Positions 12,003 through 22,583 of a DNA stretch of 64,000 bases are shown here, piece by piece. The translations under genes and the position numbers were made by a program. Location of the stretch: assembly GCA_933207985.1 (NCBI GenBank), contig OW240913.1, positions 262,604,783-262,668,782 on the forward strand. Reading direction: 5' to 3'. Numbering within the stretch: position 1 is the stretch's first letter; the number at the start of each line of letters is the position of its first letter. The notes under the pieces are model-generated. The model saw only the letters and a program-made list of their open reading frames with translations. It did no database searches and was not told where the DNA came from. The DNA comes from Pelobates cultripes. Its lineage: Eukaryota; Chordata; Amphibia; Anura; Pelobatidae.

Positions 12003-14371
12003 TCACTGACAATCCAAGATGAGTCTTTGTTTAGTTTGAGTGACGAGGGTTTTCACTTCTGGACGAATCTCTGGATCTTTGTCAGGTTCTAGGATACTGA
12101 AGACATCAGCTGTGGTTTCTTTTGGCTGATCCAGCAGGAATTCAGGACCTGTTATCCAAGTAGAATTAGCAAAGGCACTTGCAGACACTGGCCTGGTGGC
12201 ATGATCTGCAGGATTCATTTCAGATGGAACATAATGCCATTGTTCAGGTTTAGATGATTTCCTGATTCTTTCAACGCGGTTGCTGACATACACATAGAAA
12301 CGTTTAGTCTGGTTGTATATGTAACCCAGAACAACTTTGCTGTCTGTGTAGAATTTGATGTCGTCTATCACAATGTCCAGCTCACGTAGTATGAAATCTG
12401 CAATTTCTACAGCTAGAACAGTCCCACAAAGTTCAAGCCTAGGGATTGTGTGCTCTGGCTTAGGTGCTAACTTAGCTTTCCCAAACAGAAACCCTATGTG
12501 GACTTGATTAGAAGAATCTCTTACCTTGAGGTAGGCAACAGCCGCTATAGCCTCAGTTGATGCATCTGAGAAGATGTGAAGTTCTTTTCTTTGACTTGTA
12601 GTAAGGGAAGCTGAATTGTAGCAGCGTGGTATACGGATTCCATCTAAGGCACGTAGAGATTGTTTCCAGGACTCCCACTTAGGAAGCTTGTCTGGTGGCA
12701 GTGGAGCATCCCAATCTTTAATAGTCTCTGAGAATTGCCTAAGCAAGGATTTGCCTTGTATGGTAATGGGAGCAACAAATCCCATTGGGTCATACAGGCT
12801 ATTTACTACTGACAGAACACCACGCTTGGTAAACGGCTTGTCTGTAGAGCTGACTTGAAAGCCGAAGGTATCCTTTGACAAGTCCCACCGTAGGCCCAGA
12901 CTTCTCTGTTCAGGTGGCATGTCCATTCCGAGATTAAGGTCTTTAAACCCTGTGGCATGATCATCAGGTTGAAAGGCTTTCATGACGGCAACACTATTTG
13001 AGGCAATCTTGTGTAGTCTGAGGTTAGCCTCAGAGAGCATATCTTGTGTCCTCTTGAGCAGATCTATGGCTTCTTCATCTGTAGGTAAAGACTTAAGCCC
13101 ATCGTCAACATAAAAGTCTCTCTCAACAAAGTGTCGAGCGTCACTGCCATACTCCTTTTCTCCTTGAAGGGCAGTCCTTCGTAAACCATATGTTGCAACA
13201 GCGGGTGAGGGACTATTCCCGAAGACATGAACTTTCATGCGGTATTCTATGATCTCATTGTCCATGTAGTTGTTACGGTGCCACAGAAACCTTAGGAAGT
13301 TCCTATGGTCTTCGCGTACAATGAAGCAATGAAACATTTGCTCAATGTCGGCAGTTATTGCAACTGGCTCTCTTCTAAACCTCATGAGTACACCTACAAG
13401 GTTGTTGGTTAGATTCGGGCCTGTGAGTAGAACATCGTTCAGGGATATGCCTTGATGTTTGGCACTGGAATCAAATACTACCCTGATTTGTTTGGGCTTG
13501 CGTGGATGATACACTCCGAAGAAAGGCAGGTACCAGCACTCATCATGACTTTGAAGTGGCGGCGCTGGTTCGGCATGATCATTGTCGAAGATCCTTTTCA
13601 TGAAGGCGATGAAATGATCCTTCATTTCAGGTCTGTTCTTTAGTGTTCGTTGAAGTGACTTCAATCTGGATACAGCCTGTTCACGATTGGTAGGGAGTTT
13701 TGCTCTTGCTGCTCGAAGAGGTAATGGCGCAACCCAGCTGTTAGACTCATCCTGGAAGAATTCTTTGTCCATTATTTTGCTGAATTCTTTGTCTTCAATT
13801 GACAAGGCTAATTTGTTGTCATCATTTGTAGTACTAAACACTGCGGCACCTAGGTTGTCATAAGAAAGAATAGAAGCAGTATGCCGTACTTGGATCACGT
13901 CAAGAGGTTTTTCCTTTACTTCATAATGGCGAGGGCATCGTCTGAAGTGAGAGGCACGTCCATTCTCCAGTATGTAAGTTTTGAAGGAGCGGATCTCGGG
14001 TGACGTACGCTTCCTGTCTATGCATACATCGCCCACTATTACCCAGCCTAGGTCAAGTCTTTGTGCATAAGGGGCGTCGTCAGGTCCATCACACTGGTCG
14101 CGCACTTTATGTACTCTGAGGATGTCTCTTCCTAGGAGAACCAAAATTTCAGCATTCATGTCCATTGCAGGAATCTCATCAACAAGGTGCCTTAAGTGAA
14201 GATGGTGATATGCGGCTTCTGGAGTAGGAATCTCTTGCCTTTCATCTGGTATCTGGTCACACTCAACTAATGTTGGTAGGGGTATACCCTGTCCCCCTTT
14301 GATGTGAGAAACCATGAACCCATCCACTCTTCTGCCAAAGGCCTCTACACGACCAGAACAGGTTCTAAGAG
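12003..14371 (-). CDS. BEL/Pao pol: protease end, reverse transcriptase, RNase H
   Basis: An open frame of 774 residues from 14327 covers the remaining protease region (LVLLGRDILRVH, residues about 63-74), the RT with IRVVFDSSAKHQGISLNDVL (about 281-300), ITADIEQMFH (about 324-333) and FYVDDGLKSL (YVDD at about 406-409), and RNase H starting LHIFSDAST (about 583-591). These are standard BEL/Pao features. The frame is open up to 14371, where the ERV begins, and is in phase with the gag-protease frame on the other side of the ERV. A TGA at 12003-12005 ends it, after which pol-like sequence continues in the same frame for about 200 bp. Confidence 0.9.
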
Positions 14372-15057
14372 TGATGTAGAATTATTAAAATCTTTATTAG
14401 AACCTGTATTGAATTATTGTACTAACTCCATTTTGTTCACCTTACATGACAGAATTTCCTGACAGTATTCAGTATAATGAATAAGAGATTGTATTCTCTC
14501 TCTCTAAGGACATAACTAGCCCCGGAGTTAGCGGATCTCCGTTGACTTGCAACATAGTATAATCCAAGGCCAGGAGAACAGTGACAAAATGAAATGTTCT
14601 ATTCATAAAAGAACCTTGGAACAGACCACGAGACTGACATCACTAACTACGTAAAATGACGCCCAAGCCCCCCCTTTCCACCGAGTAAGCCTCGTGCTAA
14701 AGAGCAATGGCGACGACATCCCATGATGGGAGGGTGCCTCACTAGTCACTCAAATCTCTGAGCCAATTAATAATATTAATGGGTGGACACTGACATAGCC
14801 ACTTAACATTTAACCCAATTAATGATGTTTATTTGTTATTATCTGATATTCAATGATGATGTCATTTTGCATATAAAAAGGCCTGCGTGCCCACTTTTTA
14901 ACTAGATGCTAATAAATTTCCTGAAGTGTTTTTAACCTGAACTGCATGTGTCAGTGTGAACTTACTTCTGCGTATACGCAATTTATTCATCTCAGATTTG
15001 GACAGGAACAGATAGACTTTTAAACATTTTTGTTTATTTCTAAATTAATCTACATCA
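14372..15057 (+). repeat. ERV 5' LTR with TATA box and poly(A) signal
   Basis: The LTR has a TATA box, TATAAAA, at 14872-14878 and AATAAA at 14911-14916, so the R region must be short. It matches the 3' LTR apart from a 1-bp C-run indel and two substitutions that I could find. It ends TCTACATCA. Confidence 0.95.
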
Positions 15058-15060
15058 ATC

Positions 15061-15078
15061 TGGCGTCCATCCAACGTG
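15061..15078 (+). other. ERV primer-binding-site candidate
   Basis: Three bases after the LTR the sequence TGGCGTCCATCCAACGTG begins with the obligatory TGG. It does not match a primer tRNA that I can name with certainty; the TGGCG start resembles lysine-type sites only loosely. The position is right; the tRNA assignment is open. Confidence 0.6.
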
Positions 15079-16365
15079 GGGCATCGGGCTATGGCCTCCG
15101 GCCGGTAAGCCGTCCTAAGGAAGACGCTGTTGGACGGAGGAATCAGGGGGGAAGGAAGAGAGACTGATCACCTCTGAGTACACGGTAGAGACTTCTGCAG
15201 GAGCCACCGGTATGTTCCAGCCCCTTTGATTGACCCGTCCACGTGTCTGTGACTGCTTCCCGGGAGGGCATCAAAGACAGGTAATATCTTGCCCGGTGTC
15301 TTGTTACCCATTTGTTTACCTGCATTTAGTCTATCTGTTGCCTGGGTGTGCTAGTGGTATATGTTTTGTTCTTTCCCTCTTTAGAGATAAAGGGGGGTGG
15401 ACCCGTGGGTGGTTGCCTGGGGGTCTTCTGTTGCCTGTTTTTACCCCTTTTTAGGAGTCACTTGGCCCAGACTGTTGGGAAAAAAGGGGGGGTGGACCTG
15501 TGGGGATTTTCCAAAGGGGTCCTGTTTTCCTGTTTACTTCTTTTAGGTACTGTCTAGCTAACAGTAGTATGGAAAAAGAAGGGTTGGGGGATTCTGTGGA
15601 GGGGACTTGCCTCCTGGGGTTTCCCGGTTACGTCACTTTGATATTCTAGCTAGCCTCATTGTGTACGTTGCTCTGCTTGCAGAGGTTATGGTACCCTCCA
15701 GCTTCGAGCGCTGAGGCTGGTGGCATTCCAATTTATTTGTGGTGTGTGGATTCGGGCAGGCATTGTTGTCTCCATCACCACGGGGTAGTGTGACTTGTGG
15801 GTGGGTCCATAGGGAGCACTACGGGAGTGAGGATAGAGGTGGCCACACTTGGTGGACTGCTGTAACGAGGGAGGCATATGGATTTCGGGCCGGTGTTAGT
15901 CGTTATCCTTGGCCGCTGGTAGTGAAACTTACGAAAGTTGTTCTCCGAGCGGGGACACTACGAGATTGAGGGAGGTGGTCTTGGTGGCCACAAGAGTAAA
16001 GGAAAGGGATTACTGTTGATGCATGCACTGTATTTCAATTGAAATGTTGTATTAAATGTTGTCTTAAGTGTGGAGTCATTCAAACTCCTGGGTCTGTCTC
16101 TACTTTCACTGTTTACTTTTCCTCTACTTCCTGTACTATTTACACTATCCACTCCTATTTCTCTTGAAAGAGAAGTGATTGGTCACACACTTCTCACCCC
16201 GCTCCAATCCGTGGTTACCATCGAGGGTACACGGATTCAGTGACTGGTCTACGTTTTGGGAAGACGCACTGGGAGGGACCCACCCTTCCTAGTGGCAGTC
16301 GAGCATTGTAGACGTTCTGTTTCATTTTCCTTTACCTATACTTGGGACGCTTTGTATAGGGGGAT
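15079..16365 (+). other. ERV 5' leader with three diverged direct repeats
   Basis: No reading frame of note is present. Three diverged units of about 100 bp start near 15381, 15484 and 15575; each has a G-run plus GTGGA-like start followed by a pyrimidine-rich end. Two potential splice donors, CCGGTAAGCC near 15100-15109 and CAGGTAATA near 15278-15286, are placed well for production of spliced env RNA. The leader probably includes the packaging signal, but no structure can be assigned by eye. Confidence 0.6.
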
Positions 16366-16629
16366 ATGGGACAGGAAACGAGTAAGCCCGCTAGGGGCTG
16401 GCTCGCGTGTGATTTAGTTGAAGATAGAGAAGGTGAAGAACTGGTTAAAAATGTTGCAAAGATTGCTAAAGTGTGTAAAATTGCTGTGCCTTCATGTGGT
16501 AGATTACAGCCAGAAAGCTGGCGTAGATTACTGACAGAGAAAAAAGGCAAGCTTACAGATAATGATTTATTGCGTACTGCTGAAGCATGGTACAGAGTAG
16601 AAAGGCTATCCAGCAGGAGGGTTGGGTAG
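16366..16629 (+). pseudogene. ERV gag start (matrix-like N-terminus), truncated
   Basis: The frame begins MGQE, with the glycine at position 2 expected for a myristoylated retroviral Gag, and runs for 87 residues to a TAG. The remaining residues look like a small helical matrix domain (for example LLRTAEAWYRVE), but I cannot assign a named family. Its position, about 1.3 kb after the 5' LTR, is correct for gag. No capsid major homology region or zinc knuckle follows, so gag is truncated. Confidence 0.6.
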
Positions 16630-18040
16630 AGGAAGAGATAAATCATAAAGGGTTAAGAACTGTATGTATATCATAATAATTGTGTTACTGGGAAGTTATC
16701 CCAGCCAGTGCCCTATCGGGGGTTCCAGGAGGTGACCACTTCCATCATCCTGTCAGTAATGACCGAAATGTAGCTGACCATGGTCACCATCCCACCCCAA
16801 TCTTAAAACGCTGTGGGGTTTTTGTATTTTGTGTTAGCCATTACCCTGGTAGAGGGTGGGGGTTTAAATGAAATGTTGTGTTTTTGCTTTGTAATGTAAT
16901 TGTCCTTCTGTCTTGTTACTGTACAGCGTTGACATGGTTAAATTCGTGCTGGCAGGCAGTCTCTCTCTTGTTCCACTCAAATCCCCCTCTGCTAAAACAC
17001 CCCCCCCCTCCCCTCGCTTCTGTGAGACGCGGGGGGGGGAGGGGGCGGAGGGGGGTGGTGACATGCTTGCGATTTAGGTCTGTCTCTTCGGTGTTCTGTA
17101 GAGTTATTCAGAAGCTACTGATAAGATTTTAGCAATGAATTTTTGCTAGAAAATATTCTAATTGTGTATTTTGTTATCTCAATAGAAATTGATAGGATGG
17201 TTAGGGAGTGAATCTGATGCAGGAATAGAAGTTATTAAGTTAGTATATGTTTCTAGAGACAGCTTTGTGGGCTGTTAGATGTATAATATTCACAACTGTC
17301 TTATTTAATCCGTCAAGTCTGTCCACAGTTCAGATTTTCATTTTGCCGAACAGAATGTTACTTCCCATGAAACCCACGCCTCCAGAGAGACTTAGTATGC
17401 CCTAAAGGAAAATGGCCCCTAGAACAAAAGAAGGTTGTCCTTAAGTGCCTTCACTCTGCCCTTAGTGAGGTCATATCTGCCCATATATCGTGTCAGTTCT
17501 GGCCATCCATGGCTGACGAGATCTACTCCTATCATGCTCATCTTCATGCTGTCTTCCTTAATTCCCACATATTATGAACAAGAAAGTTACAATTACTAAA
17601 ATAATCCTGCTAATGTTTCCCTATATCAGAAAAGTGTCTGTGACAAGTGATGGTTAATATGTAGAAAGGATATATATATACCGATTCACGTGTTAAGTAA
17701 CAATATGTATTAACTTTGTGTACAAAAAATTGATAACATGCTAAAAGAAATTTCTAATAAACAAAGATTTCTTGAACAAATGGTAATACAATTAAAGATT
17801 GGTCTCAAGATGTTTTGATCTAATTGAAAAGAACCAGAAAACATTATGAGCCTAACTACTAACAAATGGATAGGGGGGGGAGTGTGTTCCAATCTGTCTT
17901 TATTAGATAATGTTAACCACCAAGATTAAAGACTGACTAACATATTTTTTTAATGTAAGCCCAGATATTTTATTATTATATATGCATAGAAGTCGAGACT
18001 TTGGGCATTATAGTGTATTGATTCTAGATCTGTTACTAGC
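16630..18040 (+). other. ERV interior with no recognisable gene
   Basis: I see no retroviral domain here. The interval contains a G/C-run inverted repeat (16998-17058) and the first copy of a 20-bp word, ACCCACGCCTCCAGAGAGAC (17372-17391), which recurs at 19113-19132. This part occupies the place where capsid and nucleocapsid would normally be. Confidence 0.5.
16998..17058. repeat. C-run/G-run inverted repeat
   Basis: A run of C with CCCTCCCCT is followed by a short spacer containing GAGACGC and then a run of G with GGAGGGGGCGGAGG. The two arms could pair as a GC hairpin, and the G-rich strand could form a quadruplex. Confidence 0.7.
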
Positions 18041-18044
18041 AGCA

Positions 18045-18600
18045 AGTGCTTAGCCTTATGCCTATCCCACGCATGCTTAAACACTCCTTTACTGTGTTAA
18101 CTCTATCACTTCAGCTGGAAGGCTATTCCATGCATCCACTACCCTCTCAGTAATGTAATACTTCCTGATAGTATTTTTATTTAAACCTTTGTCCCTCTAT
18201 TTTTGAGACTATGTCCTCTTGTTATGGTAGTTTTCCTTCTTTTAAATATAGACTCCACTTTAACTGTGTTGATTCCCTTTGTGTATTTAAATGCTTTTAT
18301 CATATTTCCCCTGTCTCGTCTTTCCACTAGGCTATACATGATAAGATCCTTTAACCTTTCCTGGTAAGTTTTATCCTACAATCCATGAACCAGTTTAGCA
18401 GCCCTTCTTTGAACTTTCTCTAAGGTATCCATGTCCTTCTAAGGATATGGTCTCCAGTACTGTATACAGTACTCCAAGTGAGGTCTCACCAGTGTTCTGT
18501 ACAATGGCATGAGCACTTCCCTCTTCCTACTGCTAATACCTCTCCCTATACAACCAAGCATTCTGCTAGCTTTTCCTGCTGCTCTATTACATTGTACATT
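18045..18600 (-). mobile_element. Rex1/CR1-like LINE fragment, antisense inside the ERV
   Basis: The minus strand matches the LINE fragment at about 232-770 of this window (for example GCTAGCTTTTCCTGCTGCTC on the plus strand here against its complement there). Both ends are truncated: the simple-repeat tail and upstream RT are absent. It lies within the ERV body, so it was either inserted in this lineage or carried in by recombination. Confidence 0.85.
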
Positions 18601-18865
18601 GTCATTAACAGCCAGAAACTGGAAACCAGAAAGGATAAATTAATGTATAGCTAAATGTAAAGCTTAACAAAACCTCCATTATCTTTTTCATTTATCTCGC
18701 AGAAAAACAATGTTATTTGTCTATTTTGTAAGTTTTAATACATTATCAGTGAAGAGTAAAATAAGTTTTATCCCTTTTGCGAGACATAAAATTGCGATAA
18801 TGTATATTTGTGATGTAAGTAAGAGTTATATTTTATAATAGGTTAAAAAAAAAAAAAAAGAGAGA

Positions 18866-18990
18866 GTCAGGGATAGCGTCTGTCTCTACGAGCAAAAGTC
18901 TGGTGTGGGAGATGTAGTGGACTAGCCACTGCGGGATACCCACGGAGTGAAGCGTTCGAGGCCTGTACAGACAGATGTGCTTGTTAGCCT
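18866..18990 (+). repeat. Diverged duplicate of the sequence downstream of env
   Basis: The words TAGCCAC, GGGATACCCA and GGAGTGAAG, and the ending GTTAGCC, occur in the same order and spacing at 24862-24990, between env and the 3' LTR. The two segments resemble each other along their length with many substitutions. A post-env sequence so far upstream shows that material from a second, diverged provirus is present. Confidence 0.75.
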
Positions 18991-19149
18991 TTTATTATTT
19001 TTTCTCTAGGGAAAGCATAGGGCCAGTTAACAGTTGTTGTACATGTGCTATTTGCAGCCTCCATTGCATTTCTACTTAATTCTGATTTCTGATGTATCCT
19101 CCACTGCTACATACCCACGCCTCCAGAGAGACCTGTCTGCTCCCTTACC

Positions 19150-20240
19150 TGCCCACCCCTGCCTACTCCTACTCCTACTCCTCCTCCTACTCCACCTTCT
19201 CCTCCTTCTATTTCTCTCTCCTCCTCCTCCTCCTCCTCCTCTTTCTCCTCCCTCTACTTCACCTTCCACTCCTCCTATTCCTCCCTCCCACTCCACCTTC
19301 CCCTCCTCCTACTCCACCTTCTCCTCCTCCTATTCCTCCCTCCTCCTCTTATTCAATCCTACTCCTCCTATTCCTCCTTCTACTCCACCTTCTCCTCCCT
19401 CTACTCCACCTTCTCCTCCTCCTACTCCTCCCTCTACTTCACCTTCTACTCCACCTTCTCCTCCCTCTACTCCACCTTCTCCTCCTCCTACTCCTCCTCC
19501 TACTCCACCTTCTCCTCCTTCTGCTTCTCTCTCCTCCTCCTTCTCCTCCTCTTTCTCCTCTCCTCTACTCCACCTTCTCCTCCTCCTACTCCTCCCTCTA
19601 CTTCACCTTCCACTCCTCCTATTCCACCCTCCCACTCCACCTTCCCCTCCTCCTACTCCACCTTCTCCTCCTCCTACTCCTCCCTCCTCCTCTTATTCAA
19701 TCCTACTCCTCCTATCCCTCCTTCTACTCCACCTTCTCCCTCCTACTCCACCTTCTCACTCCTCCTGCTCCTCCCCCTTATTCAATCCTCTCCTCCTATT
19801 CCTCAGCCTACTCCACCTTCTCCTCCCTCTACTCCACCTTCTCCTCTCTCTCCTCCCCTCTACTTCTGTCTACTCCTTCTCCCTCCTCTGCTTCACCTTC
19901 TGCCTGCCTTCTCCTCCCCTCTGCTCCACCTTCTCCTCCTCCTACTCCACCTTCTCCTCCTTTAGCCTCTCTCCTCTCCTCCTTCTCCTCCTCTTTCTCC
20001 TCTCCTCCTGCCTCCACCTTCCTCCTCCTCCTGCTCCTCCTCTGCTTCACCTTCACTCCTCCCTGTTCCCAACCCTCCCTCCTGGCTTCCCTCCTCCTGC
20101 TCCACCTTCTCCTCCTCCCTGCTCTCCCTCCTCCTCTTATTCAATCCTGCTCCTCCTAATCCTCCTTCTACTCCTCCTACTCCTCCCTCCTACTCCACCT
20201 TCTCCTCCTCCTACTCCTCTCTCTACTCCACCTTGTCCCC
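19150..20240. repeat. 1.1-kb polypyrimidine (CTC/CCT/TAC) minisatellite
   Basis: The plus strand consists almost only of C and T with scattered A, in degenerate units such as CTCCTCCTACTCCACCTT. Larger-scale repeats are visible, for example the segment with TCCTCCTCTTATTCAATCC recurs about four times. Several frames on both strands stay open only because the unit lacks stop codons; the predicted peptides are low complexity (PSPPPTPPS or LLLLLL). It sits between the gag start and pol. Confidence 0.9.
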
Positions 20241-20880
20241 TACCTGACAACATTATATTTTGAAAAAAAAACAAAAACAAAAAAAAAAAGTTGCTCTGGC
20301 CCCTCTTCCGCCACTTCCCAGGGGGGAATACCACACTAAAAAAAAAAAATTATTATTCATACTGTTTTGGGCACTCTCAAGGAAATAGTGCGGTCCTGAC
20401 CCAGATTCCCATGGAAGTAAGACACCTGTATCATCACTGGGAGGTGGCTGCCCCTCATGTTTTCTTCACTAAGTCCCCAGAAATCTCATAAAAAGGAACC
20501 TGACTCAATAAAACATGAAACACTAAAAATCGATATCAGCTCTCTACAGAGGGGGGGGGCAGCAAGAGAACTGTAAATGGAAAGACAAATACCCTCAATC
20601 TCACACAGAAATAGGTGAGGATATCTCTTCTACTACTCCTCCTCATGGTTGCTTTGAACAGATGAAAGAAGAAATAAGACACCTCTCAACAAGGCATGCA
20701 GTAGCTTTGCCAGATCCTGACTCCACTCTGTTTGCGGATGAAGAGGAAAGGTACCATACTGGATTTGCTGTTGCTACAGAAGATCAGGTACGTCAAGCAT
20801 CTTTACTTTCCTCACCCACATCTGCTCAAGACACCAAATTGACAGCCTTCTCAGTGGCATGCAAATTGTTTGTTTCTGAA
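20241..20880 (+). pseudogene. ERV pol, copy A: diverged RT connection end, unknown domain and partial RNase H
   Basis: This segment parallels 21165-22010 in order but is strongly diverged. It has CCTGACAACATTA, CCACTTCCCAGGGGGGAA (matching the connection-domain end of copy B), then part of the unknown domain (HLYHHWEVAAPHVFFTK), and part of RNase H (DPDSTLFADEEERYHTGFAV). A poly(A) run near 20339-20349 replaces the first half of the unknown domain, and stops follow it. At about 20870 the sequence switches abruptly to the RT thumb of copy B. About half of 41 aligned unknown-domain residues are identical between copies. Confidence 0.75.
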
Positions 20881-21240
20881 AGACAAGGCCATGCAACAGG
20901 AGTGCTCACTCAGGCCCATGGTCCTGGAGGCCGCCAAGGGCCTATTGGATTTTTCTCCTGCCAACTGGATATTGTGGCCAGAGGACGTCCCTCTTGCCTT
21001 CGGGCCGTCTTTGCTGCCAGAGAGCTCATTGAAAGAACTGGAGATCTTGTCCTTGGCCACCCCCTGGTTGTCTTGGCCCCCATGACATTTCTGCCATAGT
21101 CAACCAGGTCCAACTTAAGCATGTTACTCCTGCTAGGCATCTTCGCCTTCAATGTCATCTTTTGTTGCCTGACAACATTACCCTCCAAAGATGTCAAGTT
21201 CTCAATCCGTCCACTCTTCTGCCACTCCCTGAGGGGGGTG
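20870..21240 (+). pseudogene. ERV pol, copy B: RT thumb and connection region
   Basis: The sequence encodes the stretch from the RT thumb into the connection: LFVSERQGHATGVLTQ, then IGFFSCQLDIVARG, then LVLGHPLVVLAP, and then, after at least one frame change between 21060 and 21165, LPDNITLQRCQVLNPSTLLP. This order is standard for class I retroviral Pol. The upstream palm with the catalytic YVDD or equivalent is absent from the whole window region, so no active RT can be made. Confidence 0.8.
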
Positions 21241-22583
21241 TATACTACGGATTCATCATGGACGAAACTTATGTTTTTCTTCTCACTGGCACCATCAAGA
21301 AGGAAATGCATCCCAACCTATCCTTTCATGATGGACAAGCACTCCTTCATGACGGAGCAGGATATGCCTTCTGTACCATGTGGTACAAATCAAACATCAC
21401 TCCTGAATCCTGCTATGAAGATGAACTCTATCATCTGGTCGAAGTAAAACTCACTGCACAAGACTTCTACTGTGATTCTGAAGGCAACAGTATGGTCTTG
21501 ATTCATCTACCTCCGGAACTCAAGCATTTGTACCGTCATTGGGACACTGCCATTCCACATGTCCCTGTGACCAAGTTGAAAACAATATCATGGAATGATC
21601 TTGGGCCTATGGCAAAAGCATGGGCCACTATGGACGAATCACAGCTACAGGAAAATGGTGTTGTCAAATATCCAACAACTGACCACCTAAAAGCATGGCC
21701 GCGTCATTTCCTGGAGAATGAGTTCCAAGATTTAACCATAGTGAATGACTACGACCCAGATACACCTCATGACTGTTTTGAACAGATGAAAATGGAAACA
21801 ACACATCTACCAACTGTGCATGAAGACCCATTGGTAGATCCCGATCTCACCCTGTTTGTGGACGGCTCAAGATATGCTGATGAAGAAGGAAGATACCATA
21901 CAGGATATGCCGTAACCACAACAGATGAAATTGTCAAATCATCATCTTTACCATCAACTATGTCTGCACAAGAAGCTGAATTGCAAGCCCTGACTTCAGC
22001 ATGCAAGATCTCTGAAGGAAAGCGCGCCAATATCTACACGGATTCAAGATATGCACTGGGCGTGGCTCACGACTTCGGATTAATTTGGAAAACAAGAGGA
22101 TTTCTTACCACCGCCGGTACACCAATCAAGCACGGTTCCGCAATCAAGGAGCTGATGGACGCCCTCCTACTCCCAGAAGAAGTGGCTATTTTGAAGATAA
22201 AAGCACATGGGAAGTTGGACTCAGATGAAGCAAGGGGCAACCATCTAGCTGATCAGGCTGCAAAACAAGCTGCAAAAGAACCACAGGAAGTGGAAAGAAG
22301 AGTGTCCGGAAATGAAGAAACTCCCATATTTACTCTGCAGACTCTTCCAACTGACCTAAAAATCCTGCGGGAACAACAGGCTACAGTTGCCCCTGAAGAA
22401 ATACAGAAGTGGAAACAGAAAGGGGCAGTTCTGAAGGATGGAGTGTACTCCAACAACCTCAAGTTCTGCCTCCCTAAGAATTTGTACCCAGCAGTCGTAC
22501 AATGGGCACACGGACCTGCACATTTATCAAAGGATCTAATGAATGCTCTTGTACAAAAATACTACCTCATTGTCCCTATATGA
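21162..22583 (+). pseudogene. ERV pol, copy B: connection end, unknown domain, RNase H, integrase zinc finger
   Basis: A 473-codon open frame starts in the RT connection (CQVLNPSTLLPLPEGG, to about 21240), continues through about 170 residues with no recognisable homology (21240-21750), re-enters known Pol at TPHDCFEQM and carries RNase H: LTLFVDGSRYADEEG, SAQEAELQALTSACK, NIYTDSRYALG and GNHLADQAAK supply the D-E-D-D set. It ends in the integrase zinc-binding part (VQWAHGPAHLSKDLM). The catalytic core of the integrase is missing; the frame stops at 22581-22583 and joins directly to the integrase C-terminal part. Confidence 0.88.

Noticed and set aside
15061..15078. Naming the ERV after a specific primer tRNA
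   Set aside because: The 18 bases do not match a tRNA 3' end that I can identify with confidence, so no tRNA-based class is given.
19034..20263. Long open frames of 355-409 codons on the plus strand and Glu/Arg-rich frames on the minus strand
   Set aside because: They result from CTC/CCT repeat units lacking stop codons in several frames at once; composition is low complexity and no start context or conservation supports a gene.
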